Positions 9,137-18,242 are shown, numbered from the stretch's first letter. The stretch is 64,000 bases of DNA from Allokutzneria sp. A3M-2-11 16 (GCF_024213555.1 NZ_JANAVO010000001.1:1550001-1614000), one strand, 5' to 3'. Made by a program: numbers and translations. Notes: generated by a model not told the origin, from the letters alone.

Positions 9137-10141
9137 GTGGCTCGTCCGACGATGGAGGACGTCGCGCGCGTCGCGAACGTGTCGCGAGCACTGGTTTCCC
9201 TGGTCATGCGGGGCTCGCCGAAGGTCAGCGCGCAACGGCGCACGGCCGTGCTCGAAGCGGCGGAGAAACTGGGCTACTCACCGCACGTGATGGCGCGCGC
9301 CCTGGCCAGTCGAACCTCCACCGTGCTCGGCGTGATGCTCTCCGACCTGCACAACCCGTTCTTCGCCGAGGTCGCGGAGGGCCTGGACGCGGCGGCGCGG
9401 GCCGAGGGCTTCGAGCTGATCATCAACTCCGGCGGGCGCAGCCCGGCCAGGGAGCGGCGCGCGCTGAACAGCCTGCTGTCCTTCCGCCCCGCGGGACTGG
9501 CCCTGCTGGGCCCGGTCGTTCCGTCCTCAGCGATCGAGTCGGCCGCCGAGGAGTCTCCGATCGTCCTGGTGTCACGGTCTTCCAGACTGTCCACAGTGGA
9601 TACTGTGAACGATGACGGCGAGGCCGGATCTCGGATGGCCGTCGATCACCTGGTCTCGTTGGGGCACAGGCGAATCGCGCACCTCGACGGCGGGGGCGGC
9701 TCGCAGTCCGCGCTCCGCAGGCGCGGCTACCAGATCGCGATGCGCGAGCACGGCCTCGAACCGGAGGTGATCCGCAGCGAGTACACCGACGCGGCGGGCG
9801 CCAAGGCGATCAAGGAGATGCTGGCGGCGCGGAACACCGTGCCCGCACCCACGGCCATCGTGGCGGCCAACGACTACAACGCGGTCGGCGCGATCTCCGC
9901 GCTGGAGGAGGCGGGGCTGCGCGTCCCGCAGGACGTCTCGGTCATCGGCTACGACAACACCTCGCTCGCGTCGATGCGCCACGTCTCGCTGACCACGATC
10001 GACCAGCCACGCACCGAGATGGGACGGCTCGCCGCCGAGGCGCTGCTCCAGCGCGTGCGCGAGGACAGGACCGAACCGGTCCGCAAGCTGTTGCACCCCA
10101 AGCTGGTCACCCGCTCCACAACCTGTTCTCCACTGTCCTAG
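9137..10141 (+). CDS. LacI-family transcriptional repressor of the inositol cluster
   Basis: DNA-binding repressor of 334 residues. The N-terminal helix-turn-helix reads TMEDVARVANVSRALVSLVMRG, followed by a hinge (LGYSPHVMARALASRTSTVLGVML) and a periplasmic-binding-protein-like effector domain (DLHNPFFAEVAEGLDAAA, GHRRIAHLDGGGG, IVAANDYNAVGAISALEEAG, VIGYDNT). The GTG start at 9137 has a strong AAGGAGG five nt upstream (9125-9131); the long frame running in from 8576 is antisense to iolG. It is divergent from the iol operon and probably controls it through the two GAGCGCTC operators. The inducer is presumably inositol or a pathway intermediate. Confidence 0.93.
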   Translation: MARPTMEDVARVANVSRALVSLVMRGSPKVSAQRRTAVLEAAEKLGYSPHVMARALASRTSTVLGVMLSDLHNPFFAEVAEGLDAAARAEGFELIINSGGRSPARERRALNSLLSFRPAGLALLGPVVPSSAIESAAEESPIVLVSRSSRLSTVDTVNDDGEAGSRMAVDHLVSLGHRRIAHLDGGGGSQSALRRRGYQIAMREHGLEPEVIRSEYTDAAGAKAIKEMLAARNTVPAPTAIVAANDYNAVGAISALEEAGLRVPQDVSVIGYDNTSLASMRHVSLTTIDQPRTEMGRLAAEALLQRVREDRTEPVRKLLHPKLVTRSTTCSPLS

Positions 10142-10200
10142 GGCGTGCATCAGGGGTCCGTGTTCGCGATAGCCAGGCCGAGCCCGCCCCTGACTGCACC

Positions 10201-10243
10201 GGCGGGAAGCCCACGTACAACACCGGTACGCGGACTTCCCGCC
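10201..10243 (+). terminator. hairpin terminator after the lacI-type gene
   Basis: GGCGGGAAG (10201-10209) pairs with CTTCCCGCC (10235-10243). The stem continues inward with two mismatches to a GTAC/GTAC base pair block and a 7-nt loop at 10219-10225. The following bases GTCTTG give only a weak T-tract. The 173-nt gap at 10142-10314 holds nothing else that I can identify. Confidence 0.55.
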
Positions 10244-10314
10244 GTCTTGCCAGGAACGACCTCGATCCCGGCTCTCATCGAACGAGACCCCAGATGCACA
10301 CCCAAGGAGGAAGT

Positions 10315-11805
10315 GTGACCGGCTTAGTTCCGCACTGGATCGACGGAGCGCGCACCACGGGCGCCTCCACGCGGCGGGCCAGCGTGTTCCAACCGGCGAC
10401 CGGCGAGGTCGCGCGCGAGGTCGTGCTCGCGGAACAGTCCGATGTGGATAGTGCGGTGGCTTCTGCGGTGAAGGCAGCACAGGACTGGGGCGAGTCCTCG
10501 CTGTCCACCCGCGCCAAGGTGATGTTCGAGTTCCGCCAGCTGGTCCAGGCGCACCGGGACGAACTGGCCGAGATCATCACCGCCGAGCACGGCAAGGTGC
10601 TCTCCGACGCCGCCGGCGAGGTGCAGCGCGGCCTCGAAGTGGTGGAGTTCGCCTGCGGTATCCCGCACCTGCTCAAGGGCGAGCACTCCGAACAGGTCTC
10701 GCGCGGTGTCGACGCCTACTCCGTGCGCCAGCCGCTCGGCGTGGTCGCGGGCATCACCCCGTTCAACTTCCCCGCCATGGTGCCGATGTGGATGTTCCCG
10801 CTGGCCATCGCGTGCGGGAACGCCTTCATCCTCAAGCCTTCCGAGCGCGATCCGTCCACCGCCGTCCGCCTCGCCGAGCTGTTCCAGGAGGCGGGCCTGC
10901 CCGATGGCGTGCTGAACGTGTTGCAGGGCGACGCTTTCGCGGTCAACGCGCTGCTCGACCACTCGGATGTCGCGGCGGCGTCCTTCGTCGGCTCCACACC
11001 GATCGCGCGGCACGTGTACGCGCGGGGAACCGCTGCGGGCAAGCGAATCCAGGCGTTGGGCGGCGCGAAGAACCACATGGTGGTGCTGCCCGACGCGGAC
11101 ATCGACGGTGCGGCCGACGCGGCGGTCTCGGCGGGCTTCGGCTCGGCGGGTGAGCGGTGCATGGCGATCTCCGTCGTGGTCGCGGTCGGCGACGTCGCGG
11201 ACTCGCTGATCCCGGCGATCACCTCGCGGATGGCGTCGTTGGTGACCGGCCCCGGCACCGATCCGGCCTCGCAGATGGGTCCGTTGGTGACCGATGTGCA
11301 CCGCGACCGCGTTCAGTCCTATGTGGACGCTGGGGTCGCTTCGGGGGCTTCGCTCGTGGTGGACGGCCGTGGTTACGCACCGGCTGGGCACGCGGACGGT
11401 TTCTGGCTGGCACCAACACTTTTCGACCACGTGACGCCGGAGATGCCGATCTACCAGGACGAGATCTTCGGGCCGGTGCTGTGCGTCGTGCGCGTGCCGA
11501 CCTTCGACGCGGCGGTGGAGCTGGTCAACGCCAACCCCTACGGCAACGGCACCGCGATCTTCACCGGCGACGGTCTCGCGGCGCGTGAGTACCAACGGCG
11601 GGTGCACGTCGGGATGATCGGTGTGAACGTGCCGATCCCGGTGCCGATGGCGTACTACTCCTTCGGCGGCTGGAAGGACTCGCTCTTCGGCGACACGCAC
11701 GTGCACGGGGCCGACGGCGTCCGCTTCTACACCCGCGCCAAGGCCATCACCCAACGCTGGCCGAAGCACCACGGCGTGAACCTCGGCTTCCCCACGCACA
11801 CGTAA
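10315..11805 (+). CDS. mmsA: CoA-acylating methylmalonate-semialdehyde dehydrogenase
   Basis: Aldehyde dehydrogenase of the MmsA/IolA class, 496 residues. It would convert malonate semialdehyde, the last inositol-pathway intermediate, to acetyl-CoA, or methylmalonate semialdehyde to propionyl-CoA. The N-terminus VPHWIDGARTTG, PLGVVAGITPFNFPAMVPMWM, GAKNHMVVLPDAD and the active-site segment FGSAGERCMAISV with the catalytic Cys are visible. The C-terminus has GGWKDSLFGDTHVHG. The GTG at 10315 is preferred over ATG 10294 because AAGGAGG lies 4 nt upstream. It follows the lacI-type gene on the same strand; its only link to the iol operon is proximity and chemistry. Confidence 0.92.
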   Translation: MTGLVPHWIDGARTTGASTRRASVFQPATGEVAREVVLAEQSDVDSAVASAVKAAQDWGESSLSTRAKVMFEFRQLVQAHRDELAEIITAEHGKVLSDAAGEVQRGLEVVEFACGIPHLLKGEHSEQVSRGVDAYSVRQPLGVVAGITPFNFPAMVPMWMFPLAIACGNAFILKPSERDPSTAVRLAELFQEAGLPDGVLNVLQGDAFAVNALLDHSDVAAASFVGSTPIARHVYARGTAAGKRIQALGGAKNHMVVLPDADIDGAADAAVSAGFGSAGERCMAISVVVAVGDVADSLIPAITSRMASLVTGPGTDPASQMGPLVTDVHRDRVQSYVDAGVASGASLVVDGRGYAPAGHADGFWLAPTLFDHVTPEMPIYQDEIFGPVLCVVRVPTFDAAVELVNANPYGNGTAIFTGDGLAAREYQRRVHVGMIGVNVPIPVPMAYYSFGGWKDSLFGDTHVHGADGVRFYTRAKAITQRWPKHHGVNLGFPTHT

Positions 11806-11823
11806 CCGGCACGGTGGTTGGGG

Positions 11824-11945
11824 CGTCTTCAAGTACCCCGCACCCCACCTGAGGCGACCGCAAACCGCCCCTAACCCCCGCTGGAGCTACGGGGGTTAGG
11901 GGCGGTTGTGGTCGCCGGGAGGGGGGTCGGAGGTACTTGAAGACG
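11824..11945. repeat. long nested inverted repeat, CGTCTTCAAGTAC family copy 1
   Basis: Outer arms CGTCTTCAAGTACC (11824-11837) and GGTACTTGAAGACG (11932-11945) are perfectly complementary. Inner arms at 11853-11880 and 11890-11916 pair over about 27 bp with one mismatch and one bulge around the core CCGCCCCTAACCCCCG, leaving a 9-nt loop. It fills the gap between convergent mmsA and the GH6 gene, ending 7 bp before the GH6 stop, so it may terminate from both sides. A second copy with the same outer arms is at 41041-41163. Confidence 0.85.
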
Positions 11946-11952
11946 GGTGAAC

Positions 11953-12858
11953 TCAGGTGCCGGTGATCAATCGGGTGGCGATGTCGGGGGAGAAGGTGCC
12001 TGCGGGGACGGTGGGCGCGATGCCGCACTTCCCGTCGGAGTTTCCGGGGACCTTGACCCACAGCAGCATGTCCGCGCCGCCACCGATGCGCGGCGGCTCA
12101 CCGATCCTGCGACCGGCGGGGTTGCACCACTGGCCGTTGGAGCCGTTGCCGTTGCGGCTCACGTCGACCACGAAGGTCTTGGTGTGCCCCAAGGTCGACA
12201 ACGTGGAGCGCAGCGCGTTGCCGTAGAGCACGGAGGCCGACGTCGTGTGGTAGTTCGACACGTTGAGGGCGAACCCGCGGACGTTGGCGATGCCGACCTT
12301 GTTCAGCCGCTTGGCCATCTCCGACGCCGAGATCCAGGTGGCGTGACCGGCGTCGAGGTACACCGATGCCTTGGGCGCCTTGGCTTTCAGTTGTTCGGTG
12401 AAGTACGTCAGCAGCTCGATCCGGGTCTGCCGCTGCGGCTCGGTGAGGCAGTCGAGCTGCGCCACCGCGTCCGGTTCGACCACTACGACGGCCGGGCGGT
12501 CGCCGATGCCCGCCGCGAACTGCGAGCTCCAGGTGCGGTACTCGGCGGGTGAGCCGGCGCCCCCGCCGGAGTGGCTGCCGCAGTCACGGCCGGGGATGTT
12601 GTAGGCGACCATGACGGGCAGCCGGTTGGCCGCCGCGGCGGTGCCCACGTGGGCGGCGACCGAACCGACGTTCTTGCCGCCGATCCACTTCGCCGTGGGC
12701 TTCGTGGCGATGTCGGCGTTGATGCGAGCCCGGCGGGGGTCGTCCGGGTGCTCCCGGACCCAGGTCGCCGGGGTGGAGTTCGGGTCGACGTAGAAAGCGG
12801 ACGGGGCGGCGTCCGGAACGAGGACGCCGCCCAGCACCGCGAGGACCAACGTGATCAT
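11953..12858 (-). CDS. secreted glycoside hydrolase family 6 enzyme (cellulase), copy 1
   Basis: Predicted extracellular cellulase of 301 residues that should hydrolyse beta-1,4-glucan. The short hydrophobic N-terminus MITLVLAVLGGVLVPDAAPSA is a signal peptide. GH6 markers are FYVDPNSTPATWV, VMVAYNIPGRDCG, VVVVEPDAVAQLDC with the proton-donor Asp, SVYLDAGHATWIS and WVKVPGNSDGKCG with NGSNGQWCNP before it. It has the catalytic module only, with no carbohydrate-binding domain. The ATG has GGAGGCGG about 5 nt upstream. It starts 28 nt after the stop of the paralogous GH6 gene, and both probably belong to the CebR-controlled unit. Confidence 0.93.
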   Translation of the reverse strand: MITLVLAVLGGVLVPDAAPSAFYVDPNSTPATWVREHPDDPRRARINADIATKPTAKWIGGKNVGSVAAHVGTAAAANRLPVMVAYNIPGRDCGSHSGGGAGSPAEYRTWSSQFAAGIGDRPAVVVVEPDAVAQLDCLTEPQRQTRIELLTYFTEQLKAKAPKASVYLDAGHATWISASEMAKRLNKVGIANVRGFALNVSNYHTTSASVLYGNALRSTLSTLGHTKTFVVDVSRNGNGSNGQWCNPAGRRIGEPPRIGGGADMLLWVKVPGNSDGKCGIAPTVPAGTFSPDIATRLITGT

Positions 12859-12886
12859 GTGACCGCCTCCGCAGGGTGGTGGAAGG

Positions 12887-13822
12887 TCAGCTGCCGGTGA
12901 TCAACCGCATGGCGATCTCCGGGGTGAACGTCCCGGCGGGGGTGTTCGGCGCGATACCGCACTTCCCGTCGGAGTCGCCGGGGACCTTGACCCACAGCAC
13001 CATCTCCGCGGGAGCGGCGCCGAGCCGAGGGGCCTCGCCGAGCTTGCGGCCCGCGGGGTTGCACCACTGGCCGTTGGAGCCGTTGCCGTTGCGGCTCACG
13101 TCGATCACGAAGCTCTTCTTCTGACCGAGATGTGAAACCACCTCGCTACCGTAGCGCGCCGACTCCGCGGTGGTCCGGTAGTTGGAGACGTTGACGGCGA
13201 AGCCGCGGGTGTTGGCGATACCCGCGGAGTTGAGGCGCCTGGCCATCTCCGGCGCGGCGATCCACGAGGAGTTGCCGCCGTCGAGGTAGGTGAAAGCGTT
13301 GGGTGCCTTGACTTTCAGCTCGGCCGTGATGTGCTTGAGCAGGTCGAGCCGGACCTGCTTCCGCGGAGCGTCGAGGCAGTCGAGCTGAGCCACCGCGTCG
13401 GGCTCGATCACCACGACCGCGGGGAGCGTGCCAATCGCGGAGGCGAAGGCGGAGCTCCACTTGCGGTACGCCTCCGGGCTGCCCGCACCACCGCCGGAGT
13501 GGCTGCCGCAGTCCCTGCCGGTGATGTTGTAGGCCACCAGCACGGGCAACCGCTTCGCCGTGAGCGCCGCACGGACGTAGGCGGAGACGTCCGCACCGAT
13601 GTCGGAGTTCCAGTTGCCGAACCACTTCGCCATCGGCTTGTCCGCGATGGCGCTCCTGATCTGCGCCGCGCGCGGGTCACCGCGGTTGGCCTCGACCCAC
13701 TTCGCCGGATTCGAGGTGGGGTCGACGTAGAACGCGTCAGCGTTCGCCGCGGCCGGAACAGCCCCCAGCGCCATTCCGACCGCCGCGAGCGCAATGGCGG
13801 TCATCCGTTTCATGCCGCTCAT
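12887..13822 (-). CDS. secreted glycoside hydrolase family 6 enzyme (cellulase), copy 2
   Basis: A 311-residue paralogue of the neighbouring GH6 gene, clearly a tandem duplicate: the same blocks occur in the same order (FYVDPTSNPAKWV, LVAYNITGRDCG, VVIEPDAVAQLDC, YLDGGNSSWIA, NGSNGQWCNP, WVKVPGDSDGKCG, ending RLITGS versus RLITGT). The signal peptide is KRMTAIALAAVGMALGAVPAAANA. It lacks a cellulose-binding module. It begins 51 nt after bglC on the same strand with GGAG before the ATG, so readthrough from the ceb operon is plausible; no CebR-type operator is visible in the 51-nt gap. Confidence 0.93.
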   Translation of the reverse strand: MSGMKRMTAIALAAVGMALGAVPAAANADAFYVDPTSNPAKWVEANRGDPRAAQIRSAIADKPMAKWFGNWNSDIGADVSAYVRAALTAKRLPVLVAYNITGRDCGSHSGGGAGSPEAYRKWSSAFASAIGTLPAVVVIEPDAVAQLDCLDAPRKQVRLDLLKHITAELKVKAPNAFTYLDGGNSSWIAAPEMARRLNSAGIANTRGFAVNVSNYRTTAESARYGSEVVSHLGQKKSFVIDVSRNGNGSNGQWCNPAGRKLGEAPRLGAAPAEMVLWVKVPGDSDGKCGIAPNTPAGTFTPEIAMRLITGS

Positions 13823-13873
13823 CTTCTCCGCTCACTTGACGACAAGGAAAGACCACTTCCAAACCTTTTCGCG

Positions 13874-15229
13874 TTATCGCAGACCGTGATCGGCGATAAC
13901 CCGCGCGTACCGTCGAGCACTATCCTTCGGCGTTCTCCGCTGGGTCGCATAATCGACATGAACGATTCCGAACCGCTTCGCGTACCCCTCGGCCCACTCG
14001 AAGTTGTCCAGCAGTGACCAGTAGAAATAGCCACGAACGTCGACCCCGGCGGCGATCGCGTCGTGCGCTGCGCGCAAATGCGCCTCCAGGAATTCGACCC
14101 TATCCGAATCGTGAACCTGGCCATCGACGAGTTCGTCGGCGTATGCTGCGCCGTTTTCCGTTAGGTAGACAGGAAGATCCGGCCGCTGCCGGTGCAGGCT
14201 GAGCAATAGATCGGTCAGCCCCTCCGGCACCACCTCCCATCCCATATCGGTGACCGGTCGCCCACGCGCGGGAAAGCGAGCCGTCTCGGCACCGATCCAT
14301 TCGGTCGGCCCGGCGACCGGCTCGCCGGAGTCGATCACCTGGATGTCGCGGTAGTAGTTCACGCCGAGGAAGTCCACCGGGCCGCCGATCGTGGCGAGGT
14401 CGCCGTCGGCGATGTGGTCGGCGAAGCCGTACGGCGCGAGGTCGGCGAGCACGTCCTCCGGATATCGCCCGTGCAGCACGGGATCGAGGAAGATCCGGTT
14501 CTGCAGTCCGTCGACGCGACGGGCGATCTCCGCGTCCTGCGGTTGCACCGGCACCACCGGGAACAGGTTGAGGGTGATCCCCGCCTGGGCCTGTGGCGCG
14601 GATTCGCGGATCACCTCCATGGCAAGGCCGTGCGCCAGCATCAGGTGGTGGACGGCGGCGACGGCTTCACGCGGTGACGTGCGCCCCGGCGCGTGCTTGC
14701 CCAGCGCATAGCCGAGGAACGCCGAACACCACGGCTCGTTCAACGTGATCCAGTTGTGCACGCGATCGCCGAGGCGGTCCAGCACGGAAGCGGTGTACTC
14801 GGCGAACCGGTACGCGGTGCCCCGATGAGCCCAGCCGCCCTTGACTTGGAGCGCCTGCGGGAGATCCCAGTGGTACAGCGTGATCCACGGCGTGATCCCG
14901 TTGTCCAGCAAGCAATCCACCAGGCGCTCGTAGAAGTCGAGGCCCTTCGGGTTCTCCGCTCCGCCGTCCGGCCGGACCCGCGGCCAGGCGGTGGAGAGGC
15001 GATAAGCGTTGAGCCCCAAGGACTTCATCAGCTCGACGTCGGAGCGGTACCGGCGGTAGTGGTCGGCTCCGGGCTCACCGGTGTCACCGTTGACCACCGC
15101 TCCGGGCACCCGGCACAGCGCGTCCCAGATCGAGTCGGCCCGGCCGTCCGCCGTGGTCGAGCCCTCGACCTGGAAGGACGCCGTCGCGGCGCCCCACTGG
15201 AACCCCGGCGGGAAGGACAGTACGGACAC
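13874..15229 (-). CDS. bglC: GH1 beta-glucosidase of the ceb operon
   Basis: Cytosolic beta-glucosidase of 451 residues that splits imported cellobiose and short cello-oligosaccharides to glucose. Family 1 signatures are FPPGFQWGAATASFQVEGS at the N-terminus, HNWITLNEPWCSA with the acid/base Glu near residue 165, and LPVYLTENGAAY with the nucleophile Glu near residue 358. No signal peptide. The GTG start is 3 nt after the stop of cebG. Order cebR-cebE-cebF-cebG-bglC matches the Streptomyces cellobiose operon. Confidence 0.93.
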   Translation of the reverse strand: MSVLSFPPGFQWGAATASFQVEGSTTADGRADSIWDALCRVPGAVVNGDTGEPGADHYRRYRSDVELMKSLGLNAYRLSTAWPRVRPDGGAENPKGLDFYERLVDCLLDNGITPWITLYHWDLPQALQVKGGWAHRGTAYRFAEYTASVLDRLGDRVHNWITLNEPWCSAFLGYALGKHAPGRTSPREAVAAVHHLMLAHGLAMEVIRESAPQAQAGITLNLFPVVPVQPQDAEIARRVDGLQNRIFLDPVLHGRYPEDVLADLAPYGFADHIADGDLATIGGPVDFLGVNYYRDIQVIDSGEPVAGPTEWIGAETARFPARGRPVTDMGWEVVPEGLTDLLLSLHRQRPDLPVYLTENGAAYADELVDGQVHDSDRVEFLEAHLRAAHDAIAAGVDVRGYFYWSLLDNFEWAEGYAKRFGIVHVDYATQRRTPKDSARRYARVIADHGLR

Positions 15230-15232
15230 GGT

Positions 15233-16030
15233 TCACCCCTTCACTGCACCCTGCATGATCCCGGCGACGATCTGCCTGCCGAGCACGACGAAAACGATCA
15301 GGATCGGGATGGTCGCGAGCGTCGTGCCCGCGAGCACCAGCGAGTAGTCGACGTAGTAGCCGCTCTGCAGCTTCTCCAGGGCCACCTGAACGGTCGGGTT
15401 CTCCGCGTTGAGCACGATCAGCGGCCAGAGGAAGTCGTTCCACGAGGTCATGAACGTGAACATGCCGAGGAACGCCGCTGCCGGGCGCACCGCGGGCAGG
15501 CACACGTGCCAGAAGACGCGGATCATGCTGCACCCGTCCATCCGCGCCGCCTCGACCAGCTCGAACGGCAGAGCGTCCACTGTGTACTGACGCATCCAGA
15601 AGACACCGACCGCGGTCACCAGGTTCGGCACGATGACCGCCTGCACACCGTTGGCCCAGCCGAACTCCGCCATCGCCAGGTACAGCGGGATCACCCCGAG
15701 CTGGGTGGGGACGGCGAGCGTGGCCACCACGAACAGGAACAACGGATCGCGGCCGCGGAAGCGCAGCTTGGCGAAGGCGAACCCGGCGAGCGTGGAGAAC
15801 AGCACCGTGGTCAGCGTGACCGTGCCCGCGACGATCACGCTGTTGCCCAAGGCTTTCCAGAACGGCACCGAGTCGAACACCCGCTGCGCGTTGGCAAGGA
15901 AGTTCGCACCCGGCAGCAGCGACGGAACGGTGTCGGTGAGCATCGAGCTGTCCCGGCTGGCCACCAGGAACGACCAGTAGAACGGGAAAGCTGAGCCCAG
16001 CACGAAGGCGATCAGCAGGCCGTAGACCAT
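15233..16030 (-). CDS. cebG: cello-oligosaccharide ABC transporter permease 2
   Basis: MalG-type inner-membrane permease, 265 residues with about six membrane segments. The EAA loop reads VEAARMDGCSMIRVFWHVCLPAVRPA, the docking site for the ATPase, which is not encoded here; streptomycete ceb systems use the shared ATPase MsiK, and the same is likely. The ATG at 16030 overlaps the stop of cebF (TGATG). Confidence 0.9.
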   Translation of the reverse strand: MVYGLLIAFVLGSAFPFYWSFLVASRDSSMLTDTVPSLLPGANFLANAQRVFDSVPFWKALGNSVIVAGTVTLTTVLFSTLAGFAFAKLRFRGRDPLFLFVVATLAVPTQLGVIPLYLAMAEFGWANGVQAVIVPNLVTAVGVFWMRQYTVDALPFELVEAARMDGCSMIRVFWHVCLPAVRPAAAFLGMFTFMTSWNDFLWPLIVLNAENPTVQVALEKLQSGYYVDYSLVLAGTTLATIPILIVFVVLGRQIVAGIMQGAVKG

Positions 16031-16941
16031 CAGCGCACCCCTGACCCGGCCGCGAGCCTCCTGGTGATCAGGAAGTTCACCGTGGCGATCGCGATGACGA
16101 CCAGGAACAGCACCCAGGCGATGGCCGACGCGTAGCCGAGGTGACCGCCCTCGAACGCGGATTGGTACATGTACAGCGTGATCGTCTGGAACTGGTTGGA
16201 CGATCCCCCGTTGTTGGAGCCGGGCATCGCGTCGAACAGCTTCGGCTCGGTGAAGATCTGCAAGCCGCCGATGGTCGACGTGATCACCACGAAGACGAGC
16301 GTCGGCCGCAACAAGGGCAGCGTCACGCTGACGAAGCGCCGCACCGGTCCCGCACCGTCCACTGTGGCCGCTTCGTGGATCTCCTTGGGAATGGCCTGCA
16401 TCGCGGCGAGCACGATCAGCGCGTTGTAGCCGGTCCACCGCCAGTTGACCATCACCGCGATGGCGACGTGGCTGGCGAAGCGGTCGGCCTGCCAGTCCAC
16501 GCGGTCCAGGCCGACGAGTTCGAGCAGGTTGTTCGCCAGGCCGTAGTTCGGACCGAACAGGTTGGCGAAGATGATGCCCAGCGCGACGAGGCTCGCCACG
16601 TACGGCAGGAGCACCCCGACCCGCCACGCGGTCGGCGCGCGCAGCCGGGAGTTGAGCAGCGCGGCCAGCAGCACCGCGATCACGATCTGCGGGCCGCTGG
16701 AGAGCACGAAGATGCTCAGCGTGTTGGTCAGCGTCGTCCAGAACTGGTTGTCGGAGAACAGCGCGAGGTAGTTGTCCGCGCCGACGAACACGGGATCACC
16801 GCCGAGCAGGTCCCAGTCGAACATGGACACGTAAGCCGTGTACAGCAAGGGAAACAGGCCGACGAGTCCAAAGAGGACGAAGAACGGCGCGATGTAGAGG
16901 TACGGCGAGTACTTGACGTCCCAACGGGACAGCCTGCTCAC
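16030..16941 (-). CDS. cebF: cello-oligosaccharide ABC transporter permease 1
   Basis: MalF-type permease of 303 residues. Hydrophobic segments begin at YLYIAPFFVLFGLVGLFPLLYTAYVS; the EAA loop reads IHEAATVDGAGPVRRFVSVTLPLLRP. The GTG at 16941 overlaps the cebE stop (GTGA), so it is translationally coupled to the binding protein. The long frame extending upstream is an out-of-frame reading of cebE. Confidence 0.9.
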   Translation of the reverse strand: MSRLSRWDVKYSPYLYIAPFFVLFGLVGLFPLLYTAYVSMFDWDLLGGDPVFVGADNYLALFSDNQFWTTLTNTLSIFVLSSGPQIVIAVLLAALLNSRLRAPTAWRVGVLLPYVASLVALGIIFANLFGPNYGLANNLLELVGLDRVDWQADRFASHVAIAVMVNWRWTGYNALIVLAAMQAIPKEIHEAATVDGAGPVRRFVSVTLPLLRPTLVFVVITSTIGGLQIFTEPKLFDAMPGSNNGGSSNQFQTITLYMYQSAFEGGHLGYASAIAWVLFLVVIAIATVNFLITRRLAAGSGVR

Positions 16942-18194
16942 TTGGCGAGCTTCTTCGCGCTGTCGACGAACCGCTGCCAGCCCTCCCGCGCCGACGCGCC
17001 CTGCTCCACCGTCTGCAACGCAGGGGTGGACGCGTTCTCCTGGATCTTGCCGTCGCCCGGCCCCTTGTACTGGGCCTTGCCGACCTTGCGCGCCTGGGTG
17101 GCGAACAGCTCGCCGCTGCGCACTCCGCCGAAGTACGCGTCGGTCCCGCCCAGCAGCTCCGGCGCGGTCAAAGCCTTGACCTGACTGGGAAAAGTGCCCG
17201 CCTTGAGGAACGCCTTCACCTGCTGCTCCGGCGCGGTGAGCCACGCGGCCAGCTCGGCGGCCTCCTTCGGGTGCCTGCTCTGCTTCGGCACGGTGAGGAA
17301 CGAGCCGCCCCAGTTGCCGCCGCCCCCGGGGAACGCGTCGGTGACGGCCCACTTGCCCGCGTTGCCCGCACCGGCCTGTTCCTTGATCACGCCGAGCATC
17401 CAGGCCGGGCACGTCTTGGTGGCGAAGGCGCCGGACTTGAACCCGGAGTTCCACTCGTTGCTGAACGCCACGAGCTTCGCCGACTGCCCGCGCGCGACCG
17501 CCGCGGTGACCTGGTCCCAGTTCTGCCTGATGGCGGGGTTCTGCTCGACGGTGAGCCGGTCCTGCCGGTCGAAGTAGCCGGTGTCGAGCTGGTTGTGCAT
17601 GGCGTTGAAGATCTGCGCCGCCGAGTCGAACCACGCCTTGCCGCCGGACTTCGCCACGAACTGGTCCCCTGCGGCGAAGAAGCTCTGCCAGCTGGCGAAC
17701 AACGGCTTGACCGCCTCCGGTTCGGAGGGCAGCCCGGCTGCGGCGAAGAGGTCCTTGCGGTAGCACATCGCCAGCGGGCCGATGTCGGTCCCGTAGCCGA
17801 TCAGGCTGCCGTCCTTGGCTTTCGCCGCCTGGTACTTCCAGTCCAGCCAACGGTCCGCGGTGGCGGGGCCGATCTGCTCCAGGTTGTGGAACAGCGCGGG
17901 CCTGGCGAGCACGTCGGCGAGGTAGCCCTCCTCGACCGCCTGCACGTCGGCCAGCCCGGAACCCGCGCCGAGCTTGGTGAACAGGGCCTGGTGGTACGGC
18001 CCGCCCTGGCCGGTCCGGTTGTGGACGATCTTGATGCCGGGGTGGGCCGCCTCGTACTCGGTGAGCAGCTGCTCGTAGCCGAACTCGGTGAAGGTGCCGA
18101 TGGTGAGCTCGATCCGGCCGTCCGCGGGGCCGCCGCAGGCGACCGTGGCGCCGAGCACCGCGATGGCCGCCAAGAGGGTGGGTCGCTGTCGCAC
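16938..18194 (-). CDS. cebE: cello-oligosaccharide-binding lipoprotein
   Basis: Family 1 extracellular solute-binding protein of 418 residues, the receptor of the Ceb importer. The signal peptide MRQRPTLLAAIAVLGATVAC ends in a lipobox-like Cys20. Mature segments include IELTIGTFTEFGYEQLLTEYEAAHPGIKI, RTGQGGPYHQALF and WMLGVIKEQAGAGNAGKWAVTDAFPGGGGNWGGSFLTV. The GTG start has GAGG about 6 nt upstream. The promoter and two perfect operators lie within 120 bp upstream. The sugar assignment rests on the CebR-type operator and bglC. Confidence 0.9.
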   Translation of the reverse strand: MRQRPTLLAAIAVLGATVACGGPADGRIELTIGTFTEFGYEQLLTEYEAAHPGIKIVHNRTGQGGPYHQALFTKLGAGSGLADVQAVEEGYLADVLARPALFHNLEQIGPATADRWLDWKYQAAKAKDGSLIGYGTDIGPLAMCYRKDLFAAAGLPSEPEAVKPLFASWQSFFAAGDQFVAKSGGKAWFDSAAQIFNAMHNQLDTGYFDRQDRLTVEQNPAIRQNWDQVTAAVARGQSAKLVAFSNEWNSGFKSGAFATKTCPAWMLGVIKEQAGAGNAGKWAVTDAFPGGGGNWGGSFLTVPKQSRHPKEAAELAAWLTAPEQQVKAFLKAGTFPSQVKALTAPELLGGTDAYFGGVRSGELFATQARKVGKAQYKGPGDGKIQENASTPALQTVEQGASAREGWQRFVDSAKKLAK

Positions 18195-18216
18195 AGTGCA
18201 CCTCGCTCTGGGAAAT

Positions 18217-18234
18217 CCTGGGAGCGCTCCCAGG
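18217..18234. promoter_or_regulatory. CebR-type operator, proximal
   Basis: Perfect 18-bp palindrome CCTGGGAGCGCTCCCAGG containing TGGGAGCGCTCCCA, the known CebR operator of Streptomyces. It lies just past the predicted cebE -10 element and 22 bp before the cebE start. Confidence 0.9.
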
Positions 18235-18242
18235 TACCGGCG

